64,000 nucleotides of DNA. It comes from Colimorpha sp045222295. GTDB taxonomy: Bacteria > Bacteroidota > Bacteroidia > Bacteroidales > P3. The translations under genes and the position numbers were made by a program. The notes under the pieces are model-generated. The model saw nothing but the letters and a program-made list of their open reading frames with translations, did no database searches and had not been told where the DNA came from. Shown piece by piece: positions 44,803 through 54,319 of this stretch. The stretch's first letter is position 1. Each line of letters begins with the position of its first letter. The stretch is from assembly GCA_045222295.1 (NCBI GenBank), contig JBGUXP010000001.1:60275-124274 (forward strand). The letters are read 5' to 3'.

Positions 44803-47054
44803 AGTTTTATCAGTTTGCTTTCAAATCCTTTAAGGGTCATCTCCTCGGGCGAGATAAACCACAGCATATCGCCCGGCAGGAACACCGTCTCGCGATCGGG
44901 GTTAACAATCTTCAGGCCACCCCTTTCGATGGCGATGACCATGGCACGATGGCGCGAAAGTGTGGAATTCATGATTTTCATGCCACAGAGGGGACCGTCG
45001 GGGTCCACACGGTAGCGGTACATGTGCAACTCGTGGTCAGAGCGGTCATGCACTAGCATGTCGGCTTCCACCTCGATATCGGAGCGTATCTTGCCCACCT
45101 GTTCCTCGGTGCCGATGACCGTCACGAGGTCGCCCGGCATCAGCAAATCGTCCTTGCCAGGAAGGTCGATAATGGTGTCGCCACGCTCGATAGTGACGAT
45201 ATTGGCGCCGTAGTGCTCGCGCAGATTGCCCTCCTGCAGAGTCTTGCCCGCCAAGGGGGAGTATTGAGTCATGCGAAGTCGGTCCATGCCAAACTCGTTC
45301 TCCATGCCCTTCGGGATGCGGAAGGAGGCCTGTGCCTGACGGGAATTGAAATTGCTGAAGAAGCGTTCCTCAATCTGGGCGTAGAAGCCGTTGGCTCTGC
45401 GTGAAAAGAGCACCACCAGAATAACCATCACAGCAATAACCATCAGGAGACCCACAGCAAGGCTGACATAGCTTCCCACCACCAAGCCCACAAAGAACAG
45501 GGCTACAAAGTAGCGCAACAGGAGCAGGGGAATGATTACCGCCTGACTGTGGCGGTAGGTCTCGAACATCTCTTTGAGGCGTTCCTTACTGACGTTTTTC
45601 ACGGATATGGCCCACAGGAACGGTGACATGAGCACGAGGGTGCCCCCCAATCCTGCTAGGCGGCTCCAGATTTGCGGGATGTGAGCGTCCGCGAACAGCG
45701 TGTCGAGCAGCGGGCGGAGCAACGAGGTGGAGAGCAGCGCTATCGCCGCCAGAATGACTCCATGGATAAGGATATTGGTCAGTTGCTTACGTATAAAAGC
45801 CTTGATACCCATCTTATTTCCACCATCCTTATTGGCATTCTCGCTATACTGGGCGAGGCGTTCTTTGAACTTGGCGGGCAATTTAGGTTCCGCCCAGTTA
45901 AAGAAAGGCAACGCACCCTTAATCATGTAAGGAGTGACAAAAGTAGTGAGGATAGAGACAGAGACAATAATGGGATAGAGGTTTTCGTCTATTACCTTGA
46001 AACTTAAACCCAAGCCGGCGATGATGAAGGAGAACTCTCCAATCTGACAGAAACAGAATCCGCTCTGTACGGCAGTCTTCAACGGCCGTCCACTAAGGGT
46101 GACGCCTATAGTAGCCGAAAGACTTTTGAAGATAATAATAGTCAGCGCAATGACCAAAATCGGCACAATGTATTTCACCAGGACTTCGGGATTAACCAGC
46201 ATGCCCACCGACACGAAGAAGACAGCCCCAAAGAGGTTCTTCAGAGGGGTGACGATGCGGTGGATAACATCGGCCTCAATGGTCTCGCAGAGTATAGCGC
46301 CCATGACGAAAGCGCCCAAAGCGGTGGAGAATCCGGCCTTTGCCGCCAGCACCACCATACCGAAACAGAGCCCCACGGCCAAAATTAGCAATGTTTCCTC
46401 GGTCATATATTTGCGCATCCAACGCAGGAATGTCGGAATCAAATAGATGCCGAAGACAAACCAAGCCACCAAGAAAAACACCAGCTTCACCATCTGACCC
46501 ACCAAGGCTCCACCATCGAAACTGCGGCTCACACTCACCGTGCTCAACACCACCAATAGTAACACTGCGATGAGGTCTTCCACCACCAATACCGCCGTCA
46601 CCGTTGAGGTGAATTTCTGCTGCTTGAGCTTTAGGTCGTCGAAACTCTTGATGATAATACTTGTCGACGAGATGGAGAGCATGCAGCCCAAGAATGTACA
46701 CTCCATGGAACCGAATCCCAGTAGCTTACCCACCAAAGAGCCTATCAGAAACATTATGGCCAGCTCGGTAAAAGCGGTAATAGCACCCGTGGCTCCTACC
46801 TTCTTCAGTTTCTTGATACTGAATTCCAAACCCAAACCGAACATCAGAAAGACGATACCGATGTCGCTCCAAACATGGATATTGGCGGTATCAGTGATAG
46901 CTGGAAACCATGGAAAATAGGGACCGATAAAGAAACCTGCCAGGATGTAGCCCAATACCAACGGCTGCTTCAGCCATTTAAAGACCACGGTGATTACTCC
47001 TGCGGCCACCAAAATAACCGCCAAGTCCATAAATATCGCGGGTAGACTTTCCAT
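44799..47054 (-). CDS. Kef-type cation:proton antiporter with TrkA-C domain
   Basis: 751 aa. The N-terminal 390 residues form a Na+/H+ exchanger-like membrane domain (GYILAGFFIGPY, GIVFLMFGLGLEFSIKKL). A second membrane region follows near residues 430-560. The C-terminal 200 residues include two soluble segments resembling a TrkA_C/RCK_C domain, for example GDLVTVIGTEEQVGKI and GDMLWFISPEE. It is likely a potassium or sodium efflux system. It heads the antiporter-S41-O-antigen ligase group and its ATG is 137 nt from the divergent holB. Confidence 0.85.
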   Translation of the reverse strand: MESLPAIFMDLAVILVAAGVITVVFKWLKQPLVLGYILAGFFIGPYFPWFPAITDTANIHVWSDIGIVFLMFGLGLEFSIKKLKKVGATGAITAFTELAIMFLIGSLVGKLLGFGSMECTFLGCMLSISSTSIIIKSFDDLKLKQQKFTSTVTAVLVVEDLIAVLLLVVLSTVSVSRSFDGGALVGQMVKLVFFLVAWFVFGIYLIPTFLRWMRKYMTEETLLILAVGLCFGMVVLAAKAGFSTALGAFVMGAILCETIEADVIHRIVTPLKNLFGAVFFVSVGMLVNPEVLVKYIVPILVIALTIIIFKSLSATIGVTLSGRPLKTAVQSGFCFCQIGEFSFIIAGLGLSFKVIDENLYPIIVSVSILTTFVTPYMIKGALPFFNWAEPKLPAKFKERLAQYSENANKDGGNKMGIKAFIRKQLTNILIHGVILAAIALLSTSLLRPLLDTLFADAHIPQIWSRLAGLGGTLVLMSPFLWAISVKNVSKERLKEMFETYRHSQAVIIPLLLLRYFVALFFVGLVVGSYVSLAVGLLMVIAVMVILVVLFSRRANGFYAQIEERFFSNFNSRQAQASFRIPKGMENEFGMDRLRMTQYSPLAGKTLQEGNLREHYGANIVTIERGDTIIDLPGKDDLLMPGDLVTVIGTEEQVGKIRSDIEVEADMLVHDRSDHELHMYRYRVDPDGPLCGMKIMNSTLSRHRAMVIAIERGGLKIVNPDRETVFLPGDMLWFISPEEMTLKGFESKLIKL

Positions 47055-47163
47055 CTTGCCAGTAGAGTTTTTTAGCAGTTGAATAATTCCAATAACGCAG
47101 GAAAAATGCTTTTATTGTGACATTTCAAAAAACATATTTTTTCAATATATATAAAATATTTTG

Positions 47164-47171
47164 TATATTTG
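47164..47171 (+). promoter_or_regulatory. Promoter -7 box for holB-ricT-gldH
   Basis: TATATTTG at 47164-47171, with only an AT-rich T-run where the -33 box is expected. It would start transcription about 15 nt before holB. Confidence 0.55.
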
Positions 47172-47191
47172 CAAGTTTAATGTGAATCAGC

Positions 47192-48208
47192 ATGCAGTTT
47201 AAAGATATTGTCGGACAACAAGATACCATTAATCGGCTAACGTCAATCATCGACAGCGGCCGTGTGAGCCACGCCCAGATGCTGCTCGGCGAGGTAGCAA
47301 CGACCATGCCGCTAGCATGGGCCTACCTGCAATACCTCTGCTGTGAGAACCGCCATAATGGGGATTCGTGTGGAGAATGTCCGAGCTGCAAGAAGATAGC
47401 TTCACTGATGCACCCCGACCTTCACTTCATCTATCCAACCGCTACCACCTCGAGGGTAAAGGAAAAGCCCTCTAGTGCCGAATTCCAGGGAGAATTCCGC
47501 GACTTCATGCTACAAACAGGTGGACGCGCTTCCCTCGATGACTGGTACAACACCCTCGGCATCGAGAACAAGCAGGGTCTGATACGCGAGATGGACGCCG
47601 ACGACGTAGTGTCGTCATTGAGTCTCAAAGCCTATGAAGGTGGTTGGAGGATGATGGTCATCTGGATGGCCGAGAAGATGAACGAGAGTTTTGCCAACAA
47701 ACTGCTGAAGACCCTCGAGGAGCCCCTGCCGGGGACACTCATCATGTTGCTCTGCGAGAGCGACGAGCGGCTGCTCCCCACCATTAAGAGCCGTGTGCAG
47801 ACCTTGAGAATAGAGAGCAGCGAACGGAAAGAGGAAAACAACGAAGAATATGCCGCACTGCTGGTAGGTTGGCTCCGCATGCTCTTCAAACTGAAGATGA
47901 AGGAGCTATCGGCACAGGTAGACAAGATGGCCTCGCTCAACCGCGAACAGTTGAAGATGTTCCTGCAATATGCCTTGAAGGTGATGCGAGACTGTTTTCT
48001 CAACAGTGCCGCTGGCATCGACTGCCATCTCGGCTCGGGTGATGAGAAATTCGACGCCCAGTTCCCAAAAATGATTACTGTCAACAACATTTCACTCATA
48101 GAAGAAGCCTTGAACGATGCCATCTTTGCCGTCGAACGCAATGCCTACGCCAAGATTGCGATGATGGAACTCTCGTTCCGCATGAGCAAGGCTTTGAAAA
48201 AAAGATAA
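47192..48208 (+). CDS. holB: DNA polymerase III subunit delta'
   Basis: 338 aa. It begins MQFKDIVGQQDTINRLTSII and has HAQMLLGEVATTMPLAWAYL where an active clamp loader ATPase would have a Walker A motif, so the site is degenerate as expected for delta'. A zinc module CCENRHNGDSCGECPSC follows, and NKLLKTLEEPLPGTLIML and TIKSRVQTLRI mark the middle domain. It is part of the clamp loader that opens the sliding clamp. It starts the holB-ricT-gldH-PBP1A order typical of Bacteroidota. Confidence 0.92.
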   Translation: MQFKDIVGQQDTINRLTSIIDSGRVSHAQMLLGEVATTMPLAWAYLQYLCCENRHNGDSCGECPSCKKIASLMHPDLHFIYPTATTSRVKEKPSSAEFQGEFRDFMLQTGGRASLDDWYNTLGIENKQGLIREMDADDVVSSLSLKAYEGGWRMMVIWMAEKMNESFANKLLKTLEEPLPGTLIMLLCESDERLLPTIKSRVQTLRIESSERKEENNEEYAALLVGWLRMLFKLKMKELSAQVDKMASLNREQLKMFLQYALKVMRDCFLNSAAGIDCHLGSGDEKFDAQFPKMITVNNISLIEEALNDAIFAVERNAYAKIAMMELSFRMSKALKKR

Positions 48209-48225
48209 AAACTGAAAACTAAACA

Positions 48226-49884
48226 ATGGAAGAAAACGAAGAAATCAAAGATAAGCTGCCTGCCGACATCGTCATCGACGAAGAGGAGACCATAGCCTCG
48301 GCCGAAGATGTGGCCAATTTCATGAAAGACCGCCGCAAGGCACAGCAGGAGAAGAAAAAAAGCTACGAACGCGAAAATCCCGAGGTAGAAGAATACCACA
48401 GCGAGGAAAGTCAACTCGACCCCTATCTGGAGCCTGAGCCCAACATTCCATGGGTAAAATATGAGGAACCCGTCTACCTCACCCGTGGCTGCAACCACAA
48501 GCCCGAGTGCTACAAGCCCGTGAGTGGCTGCGAGCGACAAAGTTGCTCAAAAGTCACCTCAACCAACTGGATGGCCGGCATACGACAGCCCACCGATCGT
48601 CCCTTCGACTGCGTGGAGGTGCGCTTCAAGAACAATCATAAAGACTTCTATCGTCTACCCGACGGATTGGAGGTTACCGAAGGTGATATCGTGGCCGTGG
48701 AAGGACAGCCCGGACACGACGTAGGTATCGTGAGCCTCACCGGCGAACTCTGCCGCCTACAGATGCGTAAGCATCGTATCAATCCCGAGTCGGAAAACAT
48801 CAAAAAACTCTTCCGTCGCGCCAAAGAAGCTGATATCGACCGCTGGGCCGACACCCTTAAAGAGGAGCGCGAAGCACTGCTGCGCACCCGACGCATCGTG
48901 GCCGACATGGGATTGGACATGAAGGTAAACGACGTAGAATTCCAAGGCGACCATTCGAAAGCCATCTTCTATTATACCGCCGACGAGCGCGTAGACTTCC
49001 GCGAGCTCATCAAGGTCCTCGCCGAGGAGTTCCGCGTGCGCATCGAGATGAAACAAATCGGCGTGCGCCAAGAAGCCGGAAAAGTAGGCGGTATCGGCAC
49101 CTGTGGCCGTGAGCTCTGCTGCTCTACTTGGCTCACCACCTTCAAGAGCGTCACCACAAGCTCAGCCAAGACCCAACAGATACTACCCAACCCGCAAAAG
49201 CTGGCGGGGCAGTGTGGTAAACTGAAATGCTGCCTCAACTTCGAATACGAGGTCTATGCCGATGCCCTCAAGAAATTCCCGCCAGCAAACCAAGCCATCC
49301 GATTCAAGAAAGGCCTGGCTCTCTACAAAAAGACCGATGTATTCCGTGGCATCATGTGGTACGCCTATGAAGGCGAGAGCGACCTCTTCGCCGTCAAGGC
49401 CGAGGACGTGAAAGCCATCATCGAGATGAACCATCATCAGGAATATCCTGAGAAACTCGAGGACTACCAGGTGGAACTGATGTCTACCAGCGCCTTGGCT
49501 CAAGAGAGTACCAATGAGGAGGTTGAGCGCGAGATACAGCGCCTGACTGAAGGTGGCAACGGAGTGGTCGGCGAAGAGAAGCGACCCGAGAGAGGCGAAC
49601 GGAGAGAGGAAAACGGAGAGAGAAGATCAGGCCGAGGAGACCGTGACCACAAAGGACCTAAAGGCGAGCGCAAAGAACGTCCGCATATGAGCAATAACGA
49701 GGGAGGCTCCGGCGACCGCGGAGAACGCCGCGAGCGCGACCGCAAAGCCCGCGAGGAACGCCACGCCACCAAGCAACTCCGCCAGCAACAAGCCCAACAC
49801 CAGCAGGCGAAGTCTGAAGGCAAGTCTCATCACGAAAACAATGGCCAACCTCGTCGCAGCGGTAACAGAGACAGAAGAGGATAA
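48226..49884 (+). CDS. ricT: PSP1/RicT-like protein
   Basis: 552 aa, longer than most RicT proteins because of a disordered, charged C-terminal tail of about 110 residues rich in Arg, Glu and Gly (GERREENGERRSGRGDRDHKG is part of it). The PSP1 core runs from about residue 115 to 320, with the cysteine-rich GTCGRELCCSTW and CGKLKCCLNFEYEVY segments that hold a cofactor in the family. RicT homologues affect RNA processing in Firmicutes; the role in Bacteroidota is not proven. It lies 17 nt after holB and 7 nt before gldH. Confidence 0.88.
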   Translation: MEENEEIKDKLPADIVIDEEETIASAEDVANFMKDRRKAQQEKKKSYERENPEVEEYHSEESQLDPYLEPEPNIPWVKYEEPVYLTRGCNHKPECYKPVSGCERQSCSKVTSTNWMAGIRQPTDRPFDCVEVRFKNNHKDFYRLPDGLEVTEGDIVAVEGQPGHDVGIVSLTGELCRLQMRKHRINPESENIKKLFRRAKEADIDRWADTLKEEREALLRTRRIVADMGLDMKVNDVEFQGDHSKAIFYYTADERVDFRELIKVLAEEFRVRIEMKQIGVRQEAGKVGGIGTCGRELCCSTWLTTFKSVTTSSAKTQQILPNPQKLAGQCGKLKCCLNFEYEVYADALKKFPPANQAIRFKKGLALYKKTDVFRGIMWYAYEGESDLFAVKAEDVKAIIEMNHHQEYPEKLEDYQVELMSTSALAQESTNEEVEREIQRLTEGGNGVVGEEKRPERGERREENGERRSGRGDRDHKGPKGERKERPHMSNNEGGSGDRGERRERDRKAREERHATKQLRQQQAQHQQAKSEGKSHHENNGQPRRSGNRDRRG

Positions 49885-49891
49885 AAAAGAC

Positions 49892-50368
49892 ATGAAAAAG
49901 ATTAGCTTATACTTGGCGGCACTGATGCTGCCGTTATTGATGGTCTCCTGCGACGGCTCTCTCTACTATGCCGAGTATGCCGACGTGGATGAAGACGGAT
50001 GGCTGCCTGCCGATAGTGTACGCTTTGACATCGAGGTAACAGACACCAACCTTATCTTCAACTTCCTGGTGGAAGTGCGCAACAATGTCAGTTACCCCTA
50101 CAGCAACACTTTTCTCTTCATCAACACCACCTTCCCCGATGGCAGCATAGCCCGCGACACAATGGAATGCCCTCTGGCAGAACCCTCAGGACAATGGTTC
50201 GGAAAACGCTCAGGACGATATGTGGACACCCGATACTACTTCCGTCGCAATGCCCGCTTTCCCATGCCCGGAAACTATCATTTCGCCATCACCAACGGCA
50301 TGCGCGACAGTGCCATCACGGGACTGGATCATATAGGTCTCAGAATTGAATACAGCACAATGAATTAG
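49892..50368 (+). CDS. gldH: Gliding motility lipoprotein GldH
   Basis: 158 aa from ATG 49892, where a lipoprotein signal peptide begins (lipobox LLMVSC, Cys20). The body fits GldH: VEVRNNVSYPYSNTFLFINTTFPDG, then LAEPSGQWFGKRSGR and RFPMPGNYHFAITNGMR. GldH is needed for gliding in Flavobacterium and occurs in non-gliding Bacteroidales as well. Its presence fits the T9SS-sorted proteins in this window. It follows ricT by 7 nt and precedes the PBP1A gene by 4 nt. Confidence 0.93.
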   Translation: MKKISLYLAALMLPLLMVSCDGSLYYAEYADVDEDGWLPADSVRFDIEVTDTNLIFNFLVEVRNNVSYPYSNTFLFINTTFPDGSIARDTMECPLAEPSGQWFGKRSGRYVDTRYYFRRNARFPMPGNYHFAITNGMRDSAITGLDHIGLRIEYSTMN

Positions 50369-50372
50369 CATT

Positions 50373-52607
50373 ATGAAAAAGAGCACAATAAAATACCTAT
50401 GGTGGGGATTTGGAGGACTCTGGGCCCTCGTATTCCTCTTTTTCTTCTTTCTTTCCATTGGATGGATTGGCGACATGCCTCGCTTCGAGGATATCGAGAA
50501 CCCCCACAGCCTGCAAGCCACTGAGGTCATCAGCGACGACGGCGAGGTGCTTGGATACATAGGCTTTGAGAACCGTTCCAATGTTACCTACGACCAGCTT
50601 TCGCCCAACCTGGTCAACGCCCTCATTGCCACCGAGGATGTGCGTTTCTACAAGCATTCCGGCATCGATGCCCGCAGCCTCTTCCGCGTGCTCTTCAAAA
50701 CCATTCTGGGACGTCATGGCTCCTCGGGTGGCGGTAGCACCATCACTCAACAGCTGGCCAAGAACCTCTACAAGATGCGCGAGGTCAACGTCAAGCGCGG
50801 CACCGTCTTCTCCAAACTTAGCGAATGGGTGGTAGCCGTGAAACTCGAGCACAACTACTCCAAACAGGAGATTATCACCATGTACTTCAACACCGTGGAT
50901 TTCGGAAGCAACTCCTTTGGTGTGAAGACCGCCTCCAAGGCCTTCTTCGACAAAACACCGGCGGAACTTGACGTCGACGAAGCGGCAGTACTGGTAGGAC
51001 TGCTGAAAGCCCCCACTACCTACAGCCCTGTGTTACACCCCGACAATGCCAAAGAGCGCCGCAATGTGGTACTGTCGCAGATGAACCACTACGGCTTCCT
51101 CAGCGACGACAGTTTGGCCTTCTACAAGGAAAAACCCATCGACATGTCGCACTACACCCCCCAGACCCATAACGACGGTCTGGCACCCTATCTGCGCGAA
51201 TACCTCCGCGCCTATATGAAAGACTGGTGCAAGCACCACCGCAAGCCCAATGGCGACTACTACGATGTCCACAAAGACGGTCTAAAGATTTACACCACCA
51301 TCGACAGCCGCATGCAGCGCTATGCCGAGCAAGCCGTACGCGAACACTTCAGCAAAGAGATACAGCCCGCCTTCGAACGCGAACTCAAAGCCCGCAAAGG
51401 AAATCCCTTCTGTGATATCTCCAAGGAGCAGCAGGAGAAATTCCTCACTCAAGCCATGAAGAACAGCGACCGCTACCGCAACCTCAAGGCCGACGGTATG
51501 AGTCAAAAAGAAATCCGCGAGAACTTCAACGAGAAGGTAAAAATGCGCGTCTTCACATGGAAGGGCACCAAAGATACCGTCATGTCGCCTTGGGATTCGC
51601 TCATCTACTGCAAGAAATTCCTCAATGCGGGTCTCATGTCTGTCGAACCCGGTACAGGCTATGTCCGCGCTTATGTGGGCGGCATCAACTACCGCTTCTT
51701 CAAGTACGACAACGTGCAAAGCCATCGCCAGGTAGGTTCCACCTTCAAGCCATTCGTATACACCATGGCCCTGCAGGACCTCGGCATGTATCCCTGTACT
51801 GAAGTGCCCAACTCGGAGGTCTGCTTCGAGGTGTGGGGGCAGCCCGACTGGTGCCCGAAAAACTCAAGCCACGAACGCGAAGGCGAGATGGTAACCCTCA
51901 AATGGGCCCTCGCCCACTCCATCAACTGGGTCTCTGCCTACCTGATGAAGCAAGGCTCACCCGAACAAGTGGTCGACATCGCCCGCAAGATGGGCGTACA
52001 AAGTCCCATCGACGCGGTGCCCGCCATCGCCGTGGGAACACCTGAAATTACCGTCGCCGAAATGGCTGGCGCCATGGCCACCTTCGCCAACAAGGGCGAA
52101 TATGTGGAGCCTATCTTCATCACCCGTATCGAAGATAACAAAGGCATGGTGCTCGAACGCTTCACCCCAAAACGCAATGAGGCTCTCAGCGAGGCCACGG
52201 CCTACATGATGCTTGAGCTGATGAAGGGTGTGGTGCAGAGCGGTACCGGTGTACGCCTTAACTACAAATACCACCTCAACCAGTACTCCACCGCCATTGC
52301 GGGAAAGACCGGCACCACGCAGAACAACTCCGACTGCTGGTTCGTCGGCATCACCCCAAAACTGGCCACAGCAATCTGGACTGGCGGCGAGCTACGCTCC
52401 ATCCACTTCCGCAATATGACCTACGGACAAGGAGCTGCCATGGCACTGCCCATCTTCGGCCTTTACATGGAAAAAATCTACAAGGATCCGCGGATAAAGT
52501 TCTACCGTGGCGACTTCGAGCGTCCCAATATCCCCATCGAGATGGACTGCTCCAACTTCCAGCAAGAAATTCAGGGTGAACCGCACGACTATGAATGGGA
52601 CTTCTAA
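50373..52607 (+). CDS. Penicillin-binding protein 1A (bifunctional)
   Basis: 744 aa. One N-terminal membrane segment (about residues 9-31). The glycosyltransferase domain has TEDVRFYKHSGID with catalytic Glu88, then GGSTITQQLAKNLY. The transpeptidase domain has GSTFKPF (Ser456, Lys459) and KTGTTQNNSDCWFVG (Lys645). It polymerises and cross-links peptidoglycan in the periplasm. It follows gldH by 4 nt, and rlmN begins within its last codons. Confidence 0.95.
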   Translation: MKKSTIKYLWWGFGGLWALVFLFFFFLSIGWIGDMPRFEDIENPHSLQATEVISDDGEVLGYIGFENRSNVTYDQLSPNLVNALIATEDVRFYKHSGIDARSLFRVLFKTILGRHGSSGGGSTITQQLAKNLYKMREVNVKRGTVFSKLSEWVVAVKLEHNYSKQEIITMYFNTVDFGSNSFGVKTASKAFFDKTPAELDVDEAAVLVGLLKAPTTYSPVLHPDNAKERRNVVLSQMNHYGFLSDDSLAFYKEKPIDMSHYTPQTHNDGLAPYLREYLRAYMKDWCKHHRKPNGDYYDVHKDGLKIYTTIDSRMQRYAEQAVREHFSKEIQPAFERELKARKGNPFCDISKEQQEKFLTQAMKNSDRYRNLKADGMSQKEIRENFNEKVKMRVFTWKGTKDTVMSPWDSLIYCKKFLNAGLMSVEPGTGYVRAYVGGINYRFFKYDNVQSHRQVGSTFKPFVYTMALQDLGMYPCTEVPNSEVCFEVWGQPDWCPKNSSHEREGEMVTLKWALAHSINWVSAYLMKQGSPEQVVDIARKMGVQSPIDAVPAIAVGTPEITVAEMAGAMATFANKGEYVEPIFITRIEDNKGMVLERFTPKRNEALSEATAYMMLELMKGVVQSGTGVRLNYKYHLNQYSTAIAGKTGTTQNNSDCWFVGITPKLATAIWTGGELRSIHFRNMTYGQGAAMALPIFGLYMEKIYKDPRIKFYRGDFERPNIPIEMDCSNFQQEIQGEPHDYEWDF

Positions 52608-53643
52608 TCAGCAAAGTGTTGTGAGTAACGAATCAAGAGTTAAATTGCTCGGAATGACGTTGCCAAAACTGCAAGAGCTGTGTGCTGCCGAGGGGTTCCC
52701 CAAGTTTGCGGCCAAACAACTCTGCGACTGGCTGTACAAGAAACGCGTCGACAGCATCGATGCAATGACCAACCTGTCCAAGATGCAGCGTGCCCGCCTC
52801 AACGAGATAGCCTTCATCGGCCGCGAGCTCCCCGTGCGTTGCCAGGTGTCGAAAGACGGCACAAAAAAATACCTGTTTGAAGTGTGTAAATCAAAACACA
52901 TCGAAGCCGTTTATATCCCGGAGGAGGATCGTGCCACGTTGTGTGTCAGTTGCCAAGTGGGCTGCAAGATGGGCTGCCGCTTCTGTGTCACCGGCCAACA
53001 GGGCTTCCACGGCAACCTCTCGGCAGGCGACATCCTCAACCAGCTCTTCTCCATCCCAGAATTCGAAGAGTTGTCCAACGTGGTCTTCATGGGTATGGGC
53101 GAGCCCATGGACAACCTCGACGCCGTCCTTGCCGCCACCCAGGTTTTAACTTCCGACTGGGGGCTCGGTTGGAGCCCCAAGCGCATCACCGTCTCTACCG
53201 TGGGAATCATCCCAGGGCTGAAGCGATTCCTCGACGAGAGCCAATGCCACCTCGCTGTGAGCCTCCATAACCCGGTGCCACAAGAACGCCTGGCCATGAT
53301 GCCTGTACAGAAAGCATTTCCTCTCAACGAGGTGCTGGCACTGTTGCGTAAATACAACTGGAGCGGTCAACGGCGCCTGTCGTTCGAATACACCATGTTC
53401 CGTGGCGAGAACGACGACCTCGCCCACGCACAGAAACTGGTGGAAACATTAAAAGGGCTCGATTGCCGTGTGAACCTCATCCGTTTCCACGAGTCTCCCG
53501 AGGCACCCTTCAGAACCTCGATGCCTACCGTTATACAGAATTTCCAGAACTACCTAAACAGAAATGGTGTCATCTGCACCCTCCGCGCTTCGCGCGGCCA
53601 GGACATTGACGCTGCCTGCGGGCTCCTTGCAGGCAAAGAATAA
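52591..53643 (+). CDS. rlmN: 23S rRNA (adenine-2503)-C2 / tRNA-37 methyltransferase RlmN
   Basis: 350 aa. The radical-SAM cysteines are CKMGCRFC (C125, C129, C132). GMGEPMDNLD and LAVSLHNPV follow, and the C-terminus VICTLRASRGQDIDAACGLLAG carries the second catalytic cysteine. It methylates A2503 of 23S rRNA and A37 of some tRNAs. The start was placed at 52591, overlapping the PBP1A gene by 17 nt; a GTG at 52621 is an alternative, and its conserved part begins KLLGMTLPKLQELC. It ends convergent with the SipW-VanZ gene. Confidence 0.92.
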   Translation: MNGTSNQQSVVSNESRVKLLGMTLPKLQELCAAEGFPKFAAKQLCDWLYKKRVDSIDAMTNLSKMQRARLNEIAFIGRELPVRCQVSKDGTKKYLFEVCKSKHIEAVYIPEEDRATLCVSCQVGCKMGCRFCVTGQQGFHGNLSAGDILNQLFSIPEFEELSNVVFMGMGEPMDNLDAVLAATQVLTSDWGLGWSPKRITVSTVGIIPGLKRFLDESQCHLAVSLHNPVPQERLAMMPVQKAFPLNEVLALLRKYNWSGQRRLSFEYTMFRGENDDLAHAQKLVETLKGLDCRVNLIRFHESPEAPFRTSMPTVIQNFQNYLNRNGVICTLRASRGQDIDAACGLLAGKE

Positions 53644-54319
53644 TCAAGAATCCAAGGGTAACCCCAAGGAAGTTGGCCACCATATCGTTGACATCGAAGC
53701 CACGGTAGGGCAGCAACCATTGCACACTTTCGGTGAGCACGCCCACACCTACAGCCGTCGCCCACACGGCCCATTTATGTACAGCACTCCCATAAATATT
53801 CCATAAAAACAACGCACATGGGACAAAAACAGAGGCATGGATCAGGTGGTCCATGCGGAGACCGAGGAGGTAGTTGTCCAGTGGGACACCCAGACCGTTG
53901 AGCGGAGCCCACATCAAAATGGCCAACCCGAGAAAATACCATGGGCGGAGTTGTTTACGGCCCTTGTATCCAAACCAACGCACCACGAAATGGCGCAGCC
54001 TGTTTTTCTTTTCCACCCCCACCAGGACAGCCACAATATCCTCCTCAACAGCATCTTCATTAGCCACACAGTTATCTCCACGGGTAATATAGCGATTACC
54101 CTCGATAGCCACAATACGATGCAACAGATGACGTCCTCTGTAACGGAACAGCACCACGTCGCCCACCTTGGGAGAGGCCTTCGGCGACTCCAGAAGCAGC
54201 AGATCGCCTTCAATCAATGTAGGCTGCATACTATTACCCACCAGCGGTATTCGTACCCGCTCACCGGCGGCTAGCCGTTCCTCCACCAAGGCAAAATAGG
54301 TTTCGTTGTCTATTGTCAT
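53570..54319 (-). CDS. SipW-type signal peptidase fused to a VanZ-like membrane domain
   Basis: 249 aa. The N-terminal half is a signal-peptidase-like domain: VGNSMQPTLIEGD (Ser30), then RHLLHRIVAI (His67) and ITRGDN (80-83). A His instead of the Lys of classic LepB places it with the SipW/SEC11 type. The C-terminal half has about four membrane segments, with RGFDVNDMVANFLGVTLG, the usual VanZ signature. The fusion is not one I know as common. It ends the HAD-PqqD-kinase operon, starting with a 4-nt overlap on the kinase gene, and its 3' end overlaps rlmN by about 74 nt on the other strand. Confidence 0.75.
   Translation of the reverse strand: MTIDNETYFALVEERLAAGERVRIPLVGNSMQPTLIEGDLLLLESPKASPKVGDVVLFRYRGRHLLHRIVAIEGNRYITRGDNCVANEDAVEEDIVAVLVGVEKKNRLRHFVVRWFGYKGRKQLRPWYFLGLAILMWAPLNGLGVPLDNYLLGLRMDHLIHASVFVPCALFLWNIYGSAVHKWAVWATAVGVGVLTESVQWLLPYRGFDVNDMVANFLGVTLGFLIILCLQGARRQRQCPGRAKRGGCR

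Noticed and set aside
53570..53643. rlmN and SipW-VanZ gene ends overlapping by about 74 nt, taken as an annotation error
   Set aside because: Both C-termini look real: rlmN ends with the expected conserved segment, and the VanZ gene simply has a basic tail in the overlap. Kept as a true convergent overlap, though the tail is unusual.
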